Below, piece after piece: positions 31,995 to 42,227 of a stretch of DNA of 64,000 nucleotides. Source of the stretch: Cellulomonas edaphi (GTDB lineage Bacteria; Actinomycetota; Actinomycetes; Actinomycetales; Cellulomonadaceae); assembly GCF_030362815.1 (NCBI RefSeq), contig NZ_JAUCGR010000002.1, positions 558,001 to 622,000 on the forward strand, in the 5' to 3' direction. Made by a program: the position numbers and the translations under genes. Below the pieces are notes generated by a model, which saw only the letters and a program-made list of their open reading frames with translations, was not told where the DNA came from and ran no database searches. Each line of letters begins with the position of its first letter. Position 1 is the first letter of the stretch.

Positions 31995-32774
31995 GTGCTC
32001 GTGCTTCTGCCCCCCTCCGAGGCCAAGGCCCCGCCGCGCCGCGGCCGGCCGGTCGAGGTCGACCAGCTGTCCTCCCCCGCCCTGACGGCCATGCGACGCA
32101 AGGTCGCCGACGCGCTCGCCGAGGTCAGTGCACGCGAGGACGCGCTCGAGGTGCTGGGCGTCGGCGCGTCGTTGGCCGACGACGTGGCGCGGAACGTCTC
32201 TCTCAGCCGGAGCCCGGCCGCCGCAGCCCGGCACGTCTACACGGGCGTGCTCTACGGCGCGGCCGGCCTCGACCGGCTGACGCCGACCGGTCGGACCCGC
32301 GCGGCCCAGCACGTCCGGATCTTCTCGGGGCTGTGGGGCGTTCTCACGCCGGAGGACGTGGTGCCCGCGTACCGGCTCTCCATGGGCGTGGACCTGCCCG
32401 GCATCGGCCCGCTCGCCCCGGCGTGGCGCGAGCCGCTCGCCGACGCCCTCGACGCCCAGGCGGACGGCGCCCTCGTCGTCGACTGCCGCTCCGCCGCCTA
32501 CCTGGCCGCGTGGACGCCGCCGGCCAGCGCCGACTGGGTCGCGGTCCGGGTGGAGCGGGAGCAGGACGGCGTCCGGGCGGTGGTCTCGCACAACGCGAAG
32601 CACACCCGCGGGGTGCTCACGCGCCACCTGCTCAGCCGGCGCGGCCGCGTGCCCCGCGACGCCGAGGACCTCGCGCGGGTCGCGCGCGAGCTGGTGGGCA
32701 CGGAGCTGACCGCGGTCGAGCTCGCGCCGCGGCGCGGTCGCGGCGCCCGGGTCCTGACGCTCGTCGTCGCGTGA
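31995..32774 (+). CDS. yaaA: YaaA family peroxide-stress protein (DUF328/UPF0246)
   Basis: A 259-residue member of the YaaA family, which in E. coli limits iron-driven oxidative damage and binds DNA. Recognisable parts: LVLLPPSEAKAPPRRGRPVE at the N-terminus, where the Ser-Glu-x-Lys motif is a family mark, ARHVYTGVLYGAAGLD near residue 80, FSGLWGVLTPEDVVPAYRL near 113 and SHNAKHTRGVLTRHLL near 200. It is probably cytoplasmic. GTG 31995 begins the conserved sequence. Its stop overlaps the GTG of the following permease gene (GTGA at 32771-32774), so both are translated together. The peroxide role is known for the family and has not been shown here. Confidence 0.88.
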   Translation: MLVLLPPSEAKAPPRRGRPVEVDQLSSPALTAMRRKVADALAEVSAREDALEVLGVGASLADDVARNVSLSRSPAAAARHVYTGVLYGAAGLDRLTPTGRTRAAQHVRIFSGLWGVLTPEDVVPAYRLSMGVDLPGIGPLAPAWREPLADALDAQADGALVVDCRSAAYLAAWTPPASADWVAVRVEREQDGVRAVVSHNAKHTRGVLTRHLLSRRGRVPRDAEDLARVARELVGTELTAVELAPRRGRGARVLTLVVA

Positions 32775-33940
32775 GCCGCTCCCGCCAAGCGGTGCCCTGG
32801 TGGGCCGTCGGCGTCGTCGTGACGGCGGTCGTGGTGCTCACGGGCTGGCTGCCCGCCGACGACGCCCGCGAGCTCGCGACGCGTACCGTCCCGATCCTGC
32901 TGTTCGTGGCGGCCCTGACCGTCACCGCGGAGATGTGCGCAGGAGCGGGCCTGTTCGACGCGGGCGCCCGGCTCGCCGCGCGGGTCGGGGGCGGCCGACG
33001 ACCGGTGCTCTGGCTGCTCGTCATCCTGCTGGCCACCGCGAGCACGGCCGTCCTGTCGCTCGACACCACGGCCGTGCTGCTCACGCCCGTCGTGATCGCC
33101 CTGGCCCGACAGACCAAGAGCCACCCCCTGCCGTGGGCGCTGGCGGTCCTCGCGCTCGCCAACACGGCGTCGCTGGTGCTGCCGGTCTCGAACCTCACGA
33201 ACCTCCTGGCGGACCACACGCTGCGCGCGCAGGGCGTCGACTACCTGTCGCTGATGTGGGCGCCCGCGCTGGCGGCGATCGTCGTGACCGTCGTCGTGCT
33301 CGCCCTCCGGGACCGCAAGGCCCTCGCGGGCCGCTACGACCCGCCGCCGCCCCGCGCCACCCGGGACCGCACCCTGCTGGTGCTCACGGCGGTGGTGGTC
33401 GCCATCATGGCCGTCGCGTTCGTGGTCGGGCTGCCGCCCGCGCCCACAGCCCTGGTCGCCGCGGCGATCCTCACGGTCGCGACGCTCGTGCGGCGCCGCG
33501 GCCTGCCCGTGCCGGCCAAGGACCTGGTGCCGTGGCGCACGCTGCTGGTCGTCGGCGCGCTCTTCGCGGTGGTCGCCGCGGCGCATGCGCACGGGCTCGG
33601 CGAGCTCCTGGCCAGCGCCTCGGGGGACGGCCACGGCTTCGGCGACCTGCTCCGGCTCGCGGCCGTCGGCGCGGGCGCGTCGAACGCGGTCAACAACCTG
33701 CCCGCCTACCTCGCGCTCGAGCCGGCGGCGGGCACCGACCCGCTGCGCGTGGGCGCGCTGCTCATCGGCACCGGCGTGGGCCCGCTGGTGACGCCGTGGG
33801 GGTCGCTCGCGACGGTGCTGTGGTGGCACCGCTGCCGGCAGGTGCTGCTCCCCGTCGCACCGAAGACGATCGTGCTGCAGGGCCTGCTGCTCGCGCCGCT
33901 CACGGTCCTCGCGGCAACCGCCGCGCTCGTGGCGTTCTAG
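32771..33940 (+). CDS. SLC13/ArsB-type permease
   Basis: A 389-residue transporter with about ten hydrophobic helices. The pattern STAVLSLDTTAVLLTPVVIA near residue 95 and NTASLVLPVSNLTNLLADHT near 132 is typical of the ArsB/SLC13 ion-transporter superfamily re-entrant loops. A second repeat near 300-340 (GAGASNAVNNLPAYLALEP, then GTGVGPLVTPWGSLATVLWW) shows the inverted-repeat build of the fold. Possible substrates include arsenite, dicarboxylates or Na+/H+; none can be chosen from sequence. It is translationally coupled to yaaA, so a detoxification or stress role is conceivable. Its stop overlaps the convergent phosphatase gene by four bases. Confidence 0.82.
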   Translation: MSRSRQAVPWWAVGVVVTAVVVLTGWLPADDARELATRTVPILLFVAALTVTAEMCAGAGLFDAGARLAARVGGGRRPVLWLLVILLATASTAVLSLDTTAVLLTPVVIALARQTKSHPLPWALAVLALANTASLVLPVSNLTNLLADHTLRAQGVDYLSLMWAPALAAIVVTVVVLALRDRKALAGRYDPPPPRATRDRTLLVLTAVVVAIMAVAFVVGLPPAPTALVAAAILTVATLVRRRGLPVPAKDLVPWRTLLVVGALFAVVAAAHAHGLGELLASASGDGHGFGDLLRLAAVGAGASNAVNNLPAYLALEPAAGTDPLRVGALLIGTGVGPLVTPWGSLATVLWWHRCRQVLLPVAPKTIVLQGLLLAPLTVLAATAALVAF

Positions 33941-34665
33941 GACCAGCCCTCGCTGGGCACGCCGACGACCGCGATCTCGTGACGACGGTCGTGGAACAGT
34001 CGCACGATGCTCACCGATGCGGGCGCGACCCGCAGCTGGCTCCACGACGACGGCTGGGCCCCCATGGCGACGCCGAGGGCCGCGCGGATCGCGACGGCGT
34101 GGCTGACCACGACCACCGTGCGGTCGGTCCCGGCCTCGAGCAGCGAGTCCAGGCCGCGGCGCAGGCGCTCACCCACCTGCTCGATCGACTCGCCGCCCGG
34201 CGGCTCCACGTCGGCGCGCGTGTGCCACGGCTCGAGCTGACCTGGCCAGCGCGCCTCGATCTCCTCCGCGGTCAGGCCCTGCCACTCGCCGAAGTCGGCC
34301 TCCTGGAACGCCGCGTCCGTGCGCACGGGCAGGCCGAGGCGCTCGGCGATGACACCCGCCGTCATCTGCGTGCGGACCATGGGCGAGGCGACCACCTCGC
34401 TCGGGTAGTGGATGTCGCCCCACAGGTCACGGCCGACCCGGTCGACGAGCGCCGCCGCCGCGCGCGCCTGCCCCAGCCCGTGCTCGTCGAGCGGAGGACC
34501 GGGCTCGCCCGAGCCGGAGTAGCCGCGTGCCACGGTCATGGTGGTCTGCCCGTGCCGGACCAGCACCACCGTCACCGGCTGCGCGTCGTCGAACCGCACG
34601 CCCGCACCGGACGGCTTGGGGGCGCGGCCGGTGCCGGGCTCGGGTGCTGCCGCTCGCTCGCTCAT
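33937..34665 (-). CDS. Histidine phosphatase family protein
   Basis: A 242-residue phosphoglycerate-mutase-like phosphatase. The catalytic phosphohistidine motif VVLVRHGQTTMT lies near residue 38, SEVVASPMVRTQMTAGVIAE supplies the second Arg near 95, FQEADFGEWQG supplies the acid near 120, and the second His is in VVVVSHAVAIRAALGVAMG near 192. The product may act on small phosphorylated metabolites such as glucosyl-3-phosphoglycerate or on the acid phosphatase step paired with RNase HI in other actinobacteria. Here no RNase H domain is fused. ATG 34665 (MSERAA) has GGTGGG upstream; a GTG at 34674 is an alternative. Confidence 0.88.
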   Translation of the reverse strand: MSERAAAPEPGTGRAPKPSGAGVRFDDAQPVTVVLVRHGQTTMTVARGYSGSGEPGPPLDEHGLGQARAAAALVDRVGRDLWGDIHYPSEVVASPMVRTQMTAGVIAERLGLPVRTDAAFQEADFGEWQGLTAEEIEARWPGQLEPWHTRADVEPPGGESIEQVGERLRRGLDSLLEAGTDRTVVVVSHAVAIRAALGVAMGAQPSSWSQLRVAPASVSIVRLFHDRRHEIAVVGVPSEGWS

Positions 34666-34709
34666 GGGACCCACCTTGGTGGCGGCACGCGAGGACCGCC
34701 AGTCGCGGC

Positions 34710-35447
34710 TCAGGCCTCAGGCAGCCGCACCAGGATCCGGCCGCACTCCTCGCAGCGCACCACGGTGTCCTCCGACGCCTTCTTGATGACGTCCAGGTCC
34801 AGCGGGTTGAGCTCCAGGCGGCATCCCTCGCAGCGGCGTCCCCGCAGTGCGGCGGCGCCCGATCCGCCCAGCTGCCCGCGCAGCCGCTCGTAGAGGCTCA
34901 CCAGGCCGGCGTCGAGCCCCTGGGCCGCCGCAGCGCGCTCGGCGCCGAGGGTCCCGATCTCCGCGTCGATCTGCGCGAAGGCGGCGTCGCGCTCCACGAC
35001 GACCTCGGACCTGCGGTCGGCCAGCGCCGCGTGCGCCCTGGACACCTCGGCCAGCGCGCTCTCGTGCGCCTCGAGCCGCTCCATCACCTCGAGCTCGACC
35101 TCCTCGAGGTCGCTCTGCCGACGGCCCAAGGACTCGAGCTCGTGCTGGATGGCCTGCAGGTCCTTGGCGCTGCCCTGGCCGGAGTCCAGCCGCGCCTGGT
35201 CGCGCGCCGCGCGCGAGCGCACCTGCTCGACGTCCGCCTCCGCCTTCGCCACCTCGCGCCGCAGGTCACCGACCGCGGTCTGCGACGTGACGAGCGCCGT
35301 GTGCAGGTCACTCAGCTGGGCGTCCAGCTCGGCCAGCCGCGCGAGCTCGGGCAGCGTGCGGCGCTTGTGCGCCAGCTGGTCGAGGCGGGTGTCCAGGGCC
35401 TGGACGTCGAGGAGTCGGCGCTGGTCGGCGGCGGGGGCTGTGGTCAC
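34710..35447 (-). CDS. Coiled-coil C4-type zinc-ribbon protein
   Basis: A 245-residue cytoplasmic protein: a long antiparallel coiled coil (about residues 10-180, rich in Glu, Leu, Arg and Ala) followed by a zinc ribbon with CEGCRLELNPLD and VRCEECGRILVR, four cysteines in CxxC pairs. This is the CT398/Slr-type family found throughout Actinobacteria next to the Nif3-like gene. It probably recognises nucleic acid or protein complexes, but its function is not known. GTG 35447 overlaps the Nif3 stop (GTGA), so the two proteins are made from one message. GGAAGGA upstream supports this start. Confidence 0.88.
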   Translation of the reverse strand: MTTAPAADQRRLLDVQALDTRLDQLAHKRRTLPELARLAELDAQLSDLHTALVTSQTAVGDLRREVAKAEADVEQVRSRAARDQARLDSGQGSAKDLQAIQHELESLGRRQSDLEEVELEVMERLEAHESALAEVSRAHAALADRRSEVVVERDAAFAQIDAEIGTLGAERAAAAQGLDAGLVSLYERLRGQLGGSGAAALRGRRCEGCRLELNPLDLDVIKKASEDTVVRCEECGRILVRLPEA

Positions 35448-36310
35448 GAGGATCCTTCCGGAGGGGCGGCTCGCCCCGTCCAGGGGTCGGTGCGCAGGGT
35501 GCTGACGCGTGTCTCCACCGTAGTGCCCGCGGCGGCCAGGTCCGCCTCCAGGTCGCGCGCCGCGTGCGCGAGCCACGGCCACTCCGACGCGAAGTGCGCC
35601 AGGTCGACCAGGTAGGGGGTGCTCGGACCCGTGGGCGCCTCGAACACCGCCCGCTCCCGCAGCTCCGAGGCCGGGTGGTGGCGCAGGTCCGCGGTCACGT
35701 ACGCGTCCACGCCGGCGGCGCGTACGGCGTCGAAAAGCGAGTCGCCGGACCCGCCGACGACGGCCACGCGCGCGACGACGCCGTCGGGGTCGCCGGCGAA
35801 CCGCACGCCCTGCGCCGTCGCCGGGACGGCGCCGGCCACGCGGGTCGCGAACTCCCGCAGCGGCACCGGCTCGCGCAGCGTCCCGACCCGACCGATGCCG
35901 GTCTCGGCGCCCTCGGAGGCCGCCACCAGCGGCGAGGTGTCGACCAGGCCGATCGCCGCGGCGAGCGCGTCCGCGACGCCGCCGACGGCCGCGTCCGCGT
36001 TGGTGTGCGCGGCGTACAGCGCGATGCCGTTGCGCGCCATCCGGTGTACCAGGGCGCCCTTGTAGGTGGTCGCGGCCACGGAGTGCACGCCGCGCAGCAG
36101 CAAGGGGTGGTGCGTCACGACGAGGTCGGCGCCCCACTCGGCCGCCTCGTCGATCACGGCCACGACGGGGTCCACGGCGAACAGCACGCGCCGCACGGGC
36201 TCGGCGGGATCGCCGACCACGAGCCCCACCGCGTCCCACGACTCGGCGGTGCCGGGCGGGTAGCGCCGCTCGAGCGCGCGGACGACGTCGGCCAGCAGCG
36301 GAGAGCTCAC
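35444..36310 (-). CDS. Nif3-like dinuclear metal-centre protein
   Basis: A 288-residue Nif3 (DUF34) family protein, often described as a GTP cyclohydrolase I type 2 homologue, with an uncertain biochemical role. Signature blocks: ESWDAVGLVVGDP near residue 22, VVTHHPLLLRG with the metal His pair near 65, YAAHTNADAAVGGV near 98 and VVGGSGDSLFDAV plus AYVTADLRHH near 190-215, and LVDLAHFASEW with Asp/His near 240. It is translationally coupled to the zinc-ribbon gene, a pairing common in Actinobacteria. It starts at GTG 36310, where a TAGCGT hexamer lies six bases upstream and no ribosome-binding site is visible. Confidence 0.9.
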   Translation of the reverse strand: MSSPLLADVVRALERRYPPGTAESWDAVGLVVGDPAEPVRRVLFAVDPVVAVIDEAAEWGADLVVTHHPLLLRGVHSVAATTYKGALVHRMARNGIALYAAHTNADAAVGGVADALAAAIGLVDTSPLVAASEGAETGIGRVGTLREPVPLREFATRVAGAVPATAQGVRFAGDPDGVVARVAVVGGSGDSLFDAVRAAGVDAYVTADLRHHPASELRERAVFEAPTGPSTPYLVDLAHFASEWPWLAHAARDLEADLAAAGTTVETRVSTLRTDPWTGRAAPPEGSS

Positions 36311-36316
36311 ACCCGC

Positions 36317-36322
36317 ACGCTA
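36317..36322 (-). promoter_or_regulatory. -10 element (TAGCGT) for the Nif3-like gene, leaderless spacing
   Basis: TAGCGT on the minus strand is followed by six bases (GCGGGT) and then the GTG at 36310. Confidence 0.5.
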
Positions 36323-36339
36323 CCGGCCCGCGGGCGGGG

Positions 36340-37209
36340 TCAGGGCAGCCGGGGAGCAGCGGTGACGGCGTCGCCCAGGGCGATGCGACCCGCGCCGAGC
36401 GGCACGGCCTGGATGCCGAACCAGACCTCGCCGTCCCACCGACGGTGCCGCGCCAGCGAGCGCAACGGCTCTCGCCCCTTGGCGTAGGTGTCGGGGTCGA
36501 CGGTCGTCATGACGCACCGGCCGCAGTGGTCCGCGAAACGCAGCTCGACGCCGCCCACCACGATGTGCCCCCAGCCGTCCTCCTCGAACGCCGTGAGGTC
36601 GCCGTCGACGACGATGTTGGGGCGGAACCGCCGCACGTCGAGCGGCTGGAAGGCCGCGGGCGAGGATGCGTCGGACGCCAGGGCGGAGGCGACCACCTCG
36701 TCGTGGGCCTGCGCGGCCCACAGGTTCAGCTGGTGCAAAGACGCCGTGGTGAACACGTGCAGCGGCGCCGTGTCGGTGAGGGCCAGCGGGTCGTCCAGCG
36801 TGCCGCCGTGCTTGTCGGACATGCCGCGGCGCGCCGGGTCGTCGAGCCACGTCAGGCGTGCCGGCCGGCCCACGAGCTCCGAGCACCAGGCCGCGGCGTC
36901 GTCCCCCGCGTCGTGCACCGTGCCCACGCGGGACATCGAGACCTCGAGCACGCGGCCGCCGACCGGCTCGGCGACGTCGAGCGAGCCCAGCTCCGCCGAC
37001 GTCAGCCGCACGCCGCCCGGGAGCGGCTCGGCGGTCGCGGACAGCATGCGGGGGAACTTGCGGGCGGTGAGCGTCACCCCGGCCTCGTCGACCACCATCC
37101 AGCGCCGGTCGGCGACGGGGCCGGCGACCTCGAGGTCGAGCGCGTCGACGACGTGGCCGCCGAACGACTTCACCGGGTAGACGGTCAGGCGGCTGACGTG
37201 GGCACTCAC
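36340..37209 (-). CDS. MOSC domain protein (YcbX-like)
   Basis: A 289-residue protein with an N-terminal beta-barrel MOSC_N domain (LTVYPVKSFGGHVVDALDL, DRRWMVVDEAG, LTARKFPRML). A C-terminal MOSC domain contains RPNIVVDGDLTAFEEDGW and the sulfur-carrying cysteine region FADHCGRCVMTTVDPDTYA. It belongs to the YcbX/mARC group, which handles N-hydroxylated compounds with molybdenum cofactor. GTG 37209 was chosen because GGAG lies eight bases upstream; ATG 37224 is the alternative. A tRNA-Val gene lies 52 bases upstream on the same strand. Confidence 0.87.
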   Translation of the reverse strand: MSAHVSRLTVYPVKSFGGHVVDALDLEVAGPVADRRWMVVDEAGVTLTARKFPRMLSATAEPLPGGVRLTSAELGSLDVAEPVGGRVLEVSMSRVGTVHDAGDDAAAWCSELVGRPARLTWLDDPARRGMSDKHGGTLDDPLALTDTAPLHVFTTASLHQLNLWAAQAHDEVVASALASDASSPAAFQPLDVRRFRPNIVVDGDLTAFEEDGWGHIVVGGVELRFADHCGRCVMTTVDPDTYAKGREPLRSLARHRRWDGEVWFGIQAVPLGAGRIALGDAVTAAPRLP

Positions 37210-37260
37210 CAAGGAACTCCGCATCACGTGGACGGCACGCGCGGCTTCGCACGTCTTCGG

Positions 37261-37334
37261 TGGGCCCGGCCGGTTTCGAACCGGCGACCTCCGCGGTGTA
37301 AGCGCGGCGCTCTGACCAGCTGAGCTACAGGCCC
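37261..37334 (-). tRNA. tRNA-Val (anticodon TAC)
   Basis: A complete cloverleaf on the minus strand. The acceptor stem GGGCCTG pairs with CGGGCCC (one G-T pair), and the D-arm is GCTC-AGCTGGTCA-GAGC. The anticodon stem is CCGCG-CTTACAC-CGCGG with TAC in the loop centre, and the T-arm is GCCGG-TTTCGAA-CCGGC. The discriminator base is A. The 3' CCA is not encoded, as in many actinobacterial tRNAs. Confidence 0.95.
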
Positions 37335-37423
37335 TTCGTCGATGCGCTGACCGCGGCGTCGACGGGCGCACAGCCTACCGGCCGCCGCACCCGTCTCCGC
37401 GGACGCGGGCAAGCGCCGCGGCG

Positions 37424-37882
37424 TCAGACCAGGGCGGCGAGCGCCTCGCGGTAGGCGGACAGCGGCCGGGCCTGGCCGCCCTCGTTGACCACCGACCACA
37501 CCACGACGCCGTCGGCGTCGATGAGGAAGGAGCCGCGCCGCGCGAACCCGCGCGACTCGTCGAACACCCCGTACGCCTTGGCCGTCTCGCCGTGCGGCCA
37601 GAAGTCCGAGAGCAGGTCGAAGCCGTAGCCCTCATGCTCGGCCCAGGCGCGCAGCGCGTGCGACGGGTCGCAGGAGATGACGAGCAGGTGGGCGCCGGCG
37701 TCCTCGAACGCGGCGATGTTGTCCCGCAGCTCGCACAGCTCGCCCGTGCACGTGCCGGAGAAGGCGAACGGCACGAAGACGATGGCGACGGGGCCACCAC
37801 GCAGCCCGCTGAGCGTGACCGGCGTCCCGTGCGTGTCGGTGAGCGAGAAGTCCGGGGCGGCCTCGCCGACGACGACGCTCAC
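37424..37882 (-). CDS. AhpE/BCP-like peroxiredoxin
   Basis: A 152-residue thiol peroxidase that reduces peroxides with a reactive cysteine. The active-site region reads VPFAFSGTCTGELCELRD, with the peroxidatic Cys45 aligned to the AhpE-type TGxCxGE motif and a second cysteine at 50, five residues on. That arrangement could let it act as an atypical two-Cys enzyme, unlike the one-Cys mycobacterial AhpE. Other parts: DFSLTDTHGTPVTLSGLRG near residue 11, ISCDPSHALRAWAE near 70 and GVFDESRGFARRGSFLIDADG near 108. The ATG overlaps the stop of the DUF3052 gene (37879-37882), so they are coupled. Confidence 0.92.
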   Translation of the reverse strand: MSVVVGEAAPDFSLTDTHGTPVTLSGLRGGPVAIVFVPFAFSGTCTGELCELRDNIAAFEDAGAHLLVISCDPSHALRAWAEHEGYGFDLLSDFWPHGETAKAYGVFDESRGFARRGSFLIDADGVVVWSVVNEGGQARPLSAYREALAALV

Positions 37883-38364
37883 TTGCCGCGCCCGCGGGTG
37901 GCCAGGCGCGTGGCCGACCAGTCGGCGGCGATGGAGAACGTGGTCATCGCGTGCAGGCCCGACGTGGTCGCCGCCTCCTCGATGTCGCTGTGGGAGACGT
38001 GCCCGGCCCGGCCGGACTTGGGCGTGAACACCCAGATGGGGCCGTTGTCGTCGAGCACGGTCAGCGCGTCGACCAGGTAGTCGGTCAGGTCGCCGTCGTC
38101 CTCGCGGAACCAGATCACGGCGCCGTCGGTGACGTCGTCGTAGTCCTCGTCGACCAGGTCGGTGGTGGTGACGGCCTCGATCGCCGCGCGCAGGTCGTCG
38201 TCGACGTCGTCGTCGTACCCGAACTCCTGGATCACCTGTCCTGCGGTGAGCTCCAGACGACGTGCCGCCTGTGAGGCGGCGCCGTCCGCACTGTCTGCCA
38301 CGTCCTGACCGGTCCCTTCGTCACGACGACCGGTGTCTGCGACGGCCGCCTCTGATGTCCGCAC
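37879..38364 (-). CDS. DUF3052 family protein
   Basis: An actinobacterial protein of unknown function: a polar N-terminus of about 30 residues, then AGQVIQEFGYDDDVDDDLRA, then YDDVTDGAVIWFREDDGDLT, YLVDALTVLDDNGPIWVFTP, KSGRAGHVSHSDIEEAATTS and GLHAMTTFSIAADWSATRLA. It is very acidic in its first half and lacks membrane segments. It is divergent from aceE and coupled to the peroxiredoxin gene. The start is uncertain: GTG 38364 gives 161 residues, while GTG 38301, near AGGA, would give a 140-residue protein beginning just before the conserved part. Confidence 0.8.
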   Translation of the reverse strand: MRTSEAAVADTGRRDEGTGQDVADSADGAASQAARRLELTAGQVIQEFGYDDDVDDDLRAAIEAVTTTDLVDEDYDDVTDGAVIWFREDDGDLTDYLVDALTVLDDNGPIWVFTPKSGRAGHVSHSDIEEAATTSGLHAMTTFSIAADWSATRLATRGRGK

Positions 38365-38464
38365 ACCGTAGCCCACCGCATCGCAGCGGCCCTGGCAAGC
38401 GGACGCACCGCCCGTCCCACGAGCGGGTGTCATGCACGTCACGGTCGTGTATGCGGTACCCAAA

Positions 38465-38494
38465 GTGACTTTCCGGCCCCGGGGGTCCGACAAT
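38465..38494 (+). promoter_or_regulatory. Possible aceE promoter
   Basis: GTGACT (38465-38470) and GACAAT (38489-38494) are 18 bases apart, a weak match to -35/-10 consensus, and would give a leader of about 110 bases before aceE. The 248-base gap between DUF3052 and aceE holds no other feature I can identify. Confidence 0.3.
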
Positions 38495-38612
38495 GGGTCG
38501 ACTACCCGATCCCCTGCCGGAGCGACACAGGCTCCTGCGCGCTGGGCCCGGGCTGACGATGTGCGCCGATGCCAACCCGGCTCGCGCGCGGACGAGAGGC
38601 GAGGGAGCACTG

Positions 38613-41360
<2,748 letters not shown>

Positions 41361-41380
41361 CCGGCCGCTGAACGCACGAG

Positions 41381-41408
41381 AGGGGCGCCCCCGCGCGGGG
41401 GCGCCCCT
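41381..41408. terminator. Bidirectional hairpin between aceE and the repeat-protein gene
   Basis: A perfect 12-bp stem (AGGGGCGCCCCC with its complement) closes a GCGC loop. It lies 20 bases past the aceE stop and 15 bases from the end of the convergent gene, so it can serve both. No T tract follows in the plus direction beyond ATCGTCTGTCTC. Confidence 0.75.
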
Positions 41409-41423
41409 ATCGTCTGTCTCCGG

Positions 41424-42113
41424 TCAGGTGCCGGGAATCGTCTGCTCCGCCTGGGCGGCCAGCCGCACCAGCTCCTCGCGCAGCTCGGCGACGTCCTTCT
41501 GCGAGCGGTACAGGTCGAGCGCGCCGATGTGCTGCTTGGCCTCGAGCGGGCGGCCCGCCTCGATGGCGGCGAGCACCAGGTGGCGTGCCACCTCCGGGTC
41601 GTGGTCCTTGGGGTGCCAGTAGCCGACGCCCAGCCCGAGGGCGTCGACGGGGGCGTCGGCCCCGCGCAGCAGCGCGAGCGCCTCGACCAGCGCGCGGCCG
41701 GACGGGTCACGCTCGGCGGCGGTCCGCAGGCGGCGCAGCGTCCCCTCGTGGTCGTCGCGCACGGACAGCCGTGCGACCTCGATCAGGGGGTACCAGGCCC
41801 GCGGGTTGCCGGCGAGCTCCTCCCCCAGCGCCCAGACGGCCAGGTCGGCGGCGTGCTCGCGCTCGCTCGTCTCGGCCCCCTCCGCGGTCAGCGGGTCGTC
41901 GTCCTGGCTCGAGTCCGCGGCGCGTCGCCGCACGATCTCCGCCAGTGCCGCGAACGCCCGCTCGTTGTTCGGGTCGTCGCTGAGCATGGAGCGCAGGGCG
42001 TCCTCGTGGAGCGTGTCGCCGCGGCGCGCGGCGCTCGTCGGCCGACGCGCGCCCACGGTGGAGGCGGACGACGGACGGCGCATGAGCTGTCGCAACCGGG
42101 GCATGAGTGCCAT
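41424..42113 (-). CDS. TPR-like conserved actinobacterial protein
   Basis: A 229-residue protein. The basic N-terminus (MALMPRLRQLMRRPSS) may lie on nucleic acid or membrane. It is followed by helix-turn-helix repeats of TPR type: ALRSMLSDDPNNERAFAALA, AVWALGEELAGNPRAWYPLI, RLRTAAERDPSGRALVEALA, LVLAAIEAGRPLEAKQHIGA. Its position between aceE and the FasR-like regulator is conserved, as far as I recall, in related actinobacteria; function unknown. TAGGGT lies six bases before the ATG and there is no ribosome-binding site. Confidence 0.75.
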   Translation of the reverse strand: MALMPRLRQLMRRPSSASTVGARRPTSAARRGDTLHEDALRSMLSDDPNNERAFAALAEIVRRRAADSSQDDDPLTAEGAETSEREHAADLAVWALGEELAGNPRAWYPLIEVARLSVRDDHEGTLRRLRTAAERDPSGRALVEALALLRGADAPVDALGLGVGYWHPKDHDPEVARHLVLAAIEAGRPLEAKQHIGALDLYRSQKDVAELREELVRLAAQAEQTIPGT

Positions 42114-42119
42114 GCAACG

Positions 42120-42125
42120 ACCCTA
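42120..42125 (-). promoter_or_regulatory. -10 element (TAGGGT) for the TPR-like gene, leaderless spacing
   Basis: TAGGGT on the minus strand is followed by CGTTGC (six bases) and then the ATG at 42113. Confidence 0.5.
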
Positions 42126-42215
42126 GCCGCTGGGCGCTCACCTCACCCGCTGCAGGCTCGGCACCCTCGATGGGTGACGCGGGCACCTTTGTCGACTTCC
42201 CACAATCAGCGGTCC

Positions 42216-42221
42216 TATGCT
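42216..42221 (+). promoter_or_regulatory. -10 element (TATGCT) for the fasR-like gene, leaderless spacing
   Basis: TATGCT is followed by CGGCCC (six bases) and the ATG at 42228. TCGACT 18 bases upstream (42192-42197) is a possible -35. No ribosome-binding site is present. Confidence 0.55.
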
Positions 42222-42227
42222 CGGCCC

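Noticed and set aside
37261..37334. tRNA-Val as an integration site
   Set aside because: No integrase gene and no repeated copy of the tRNA 3' end was noticed nearby.
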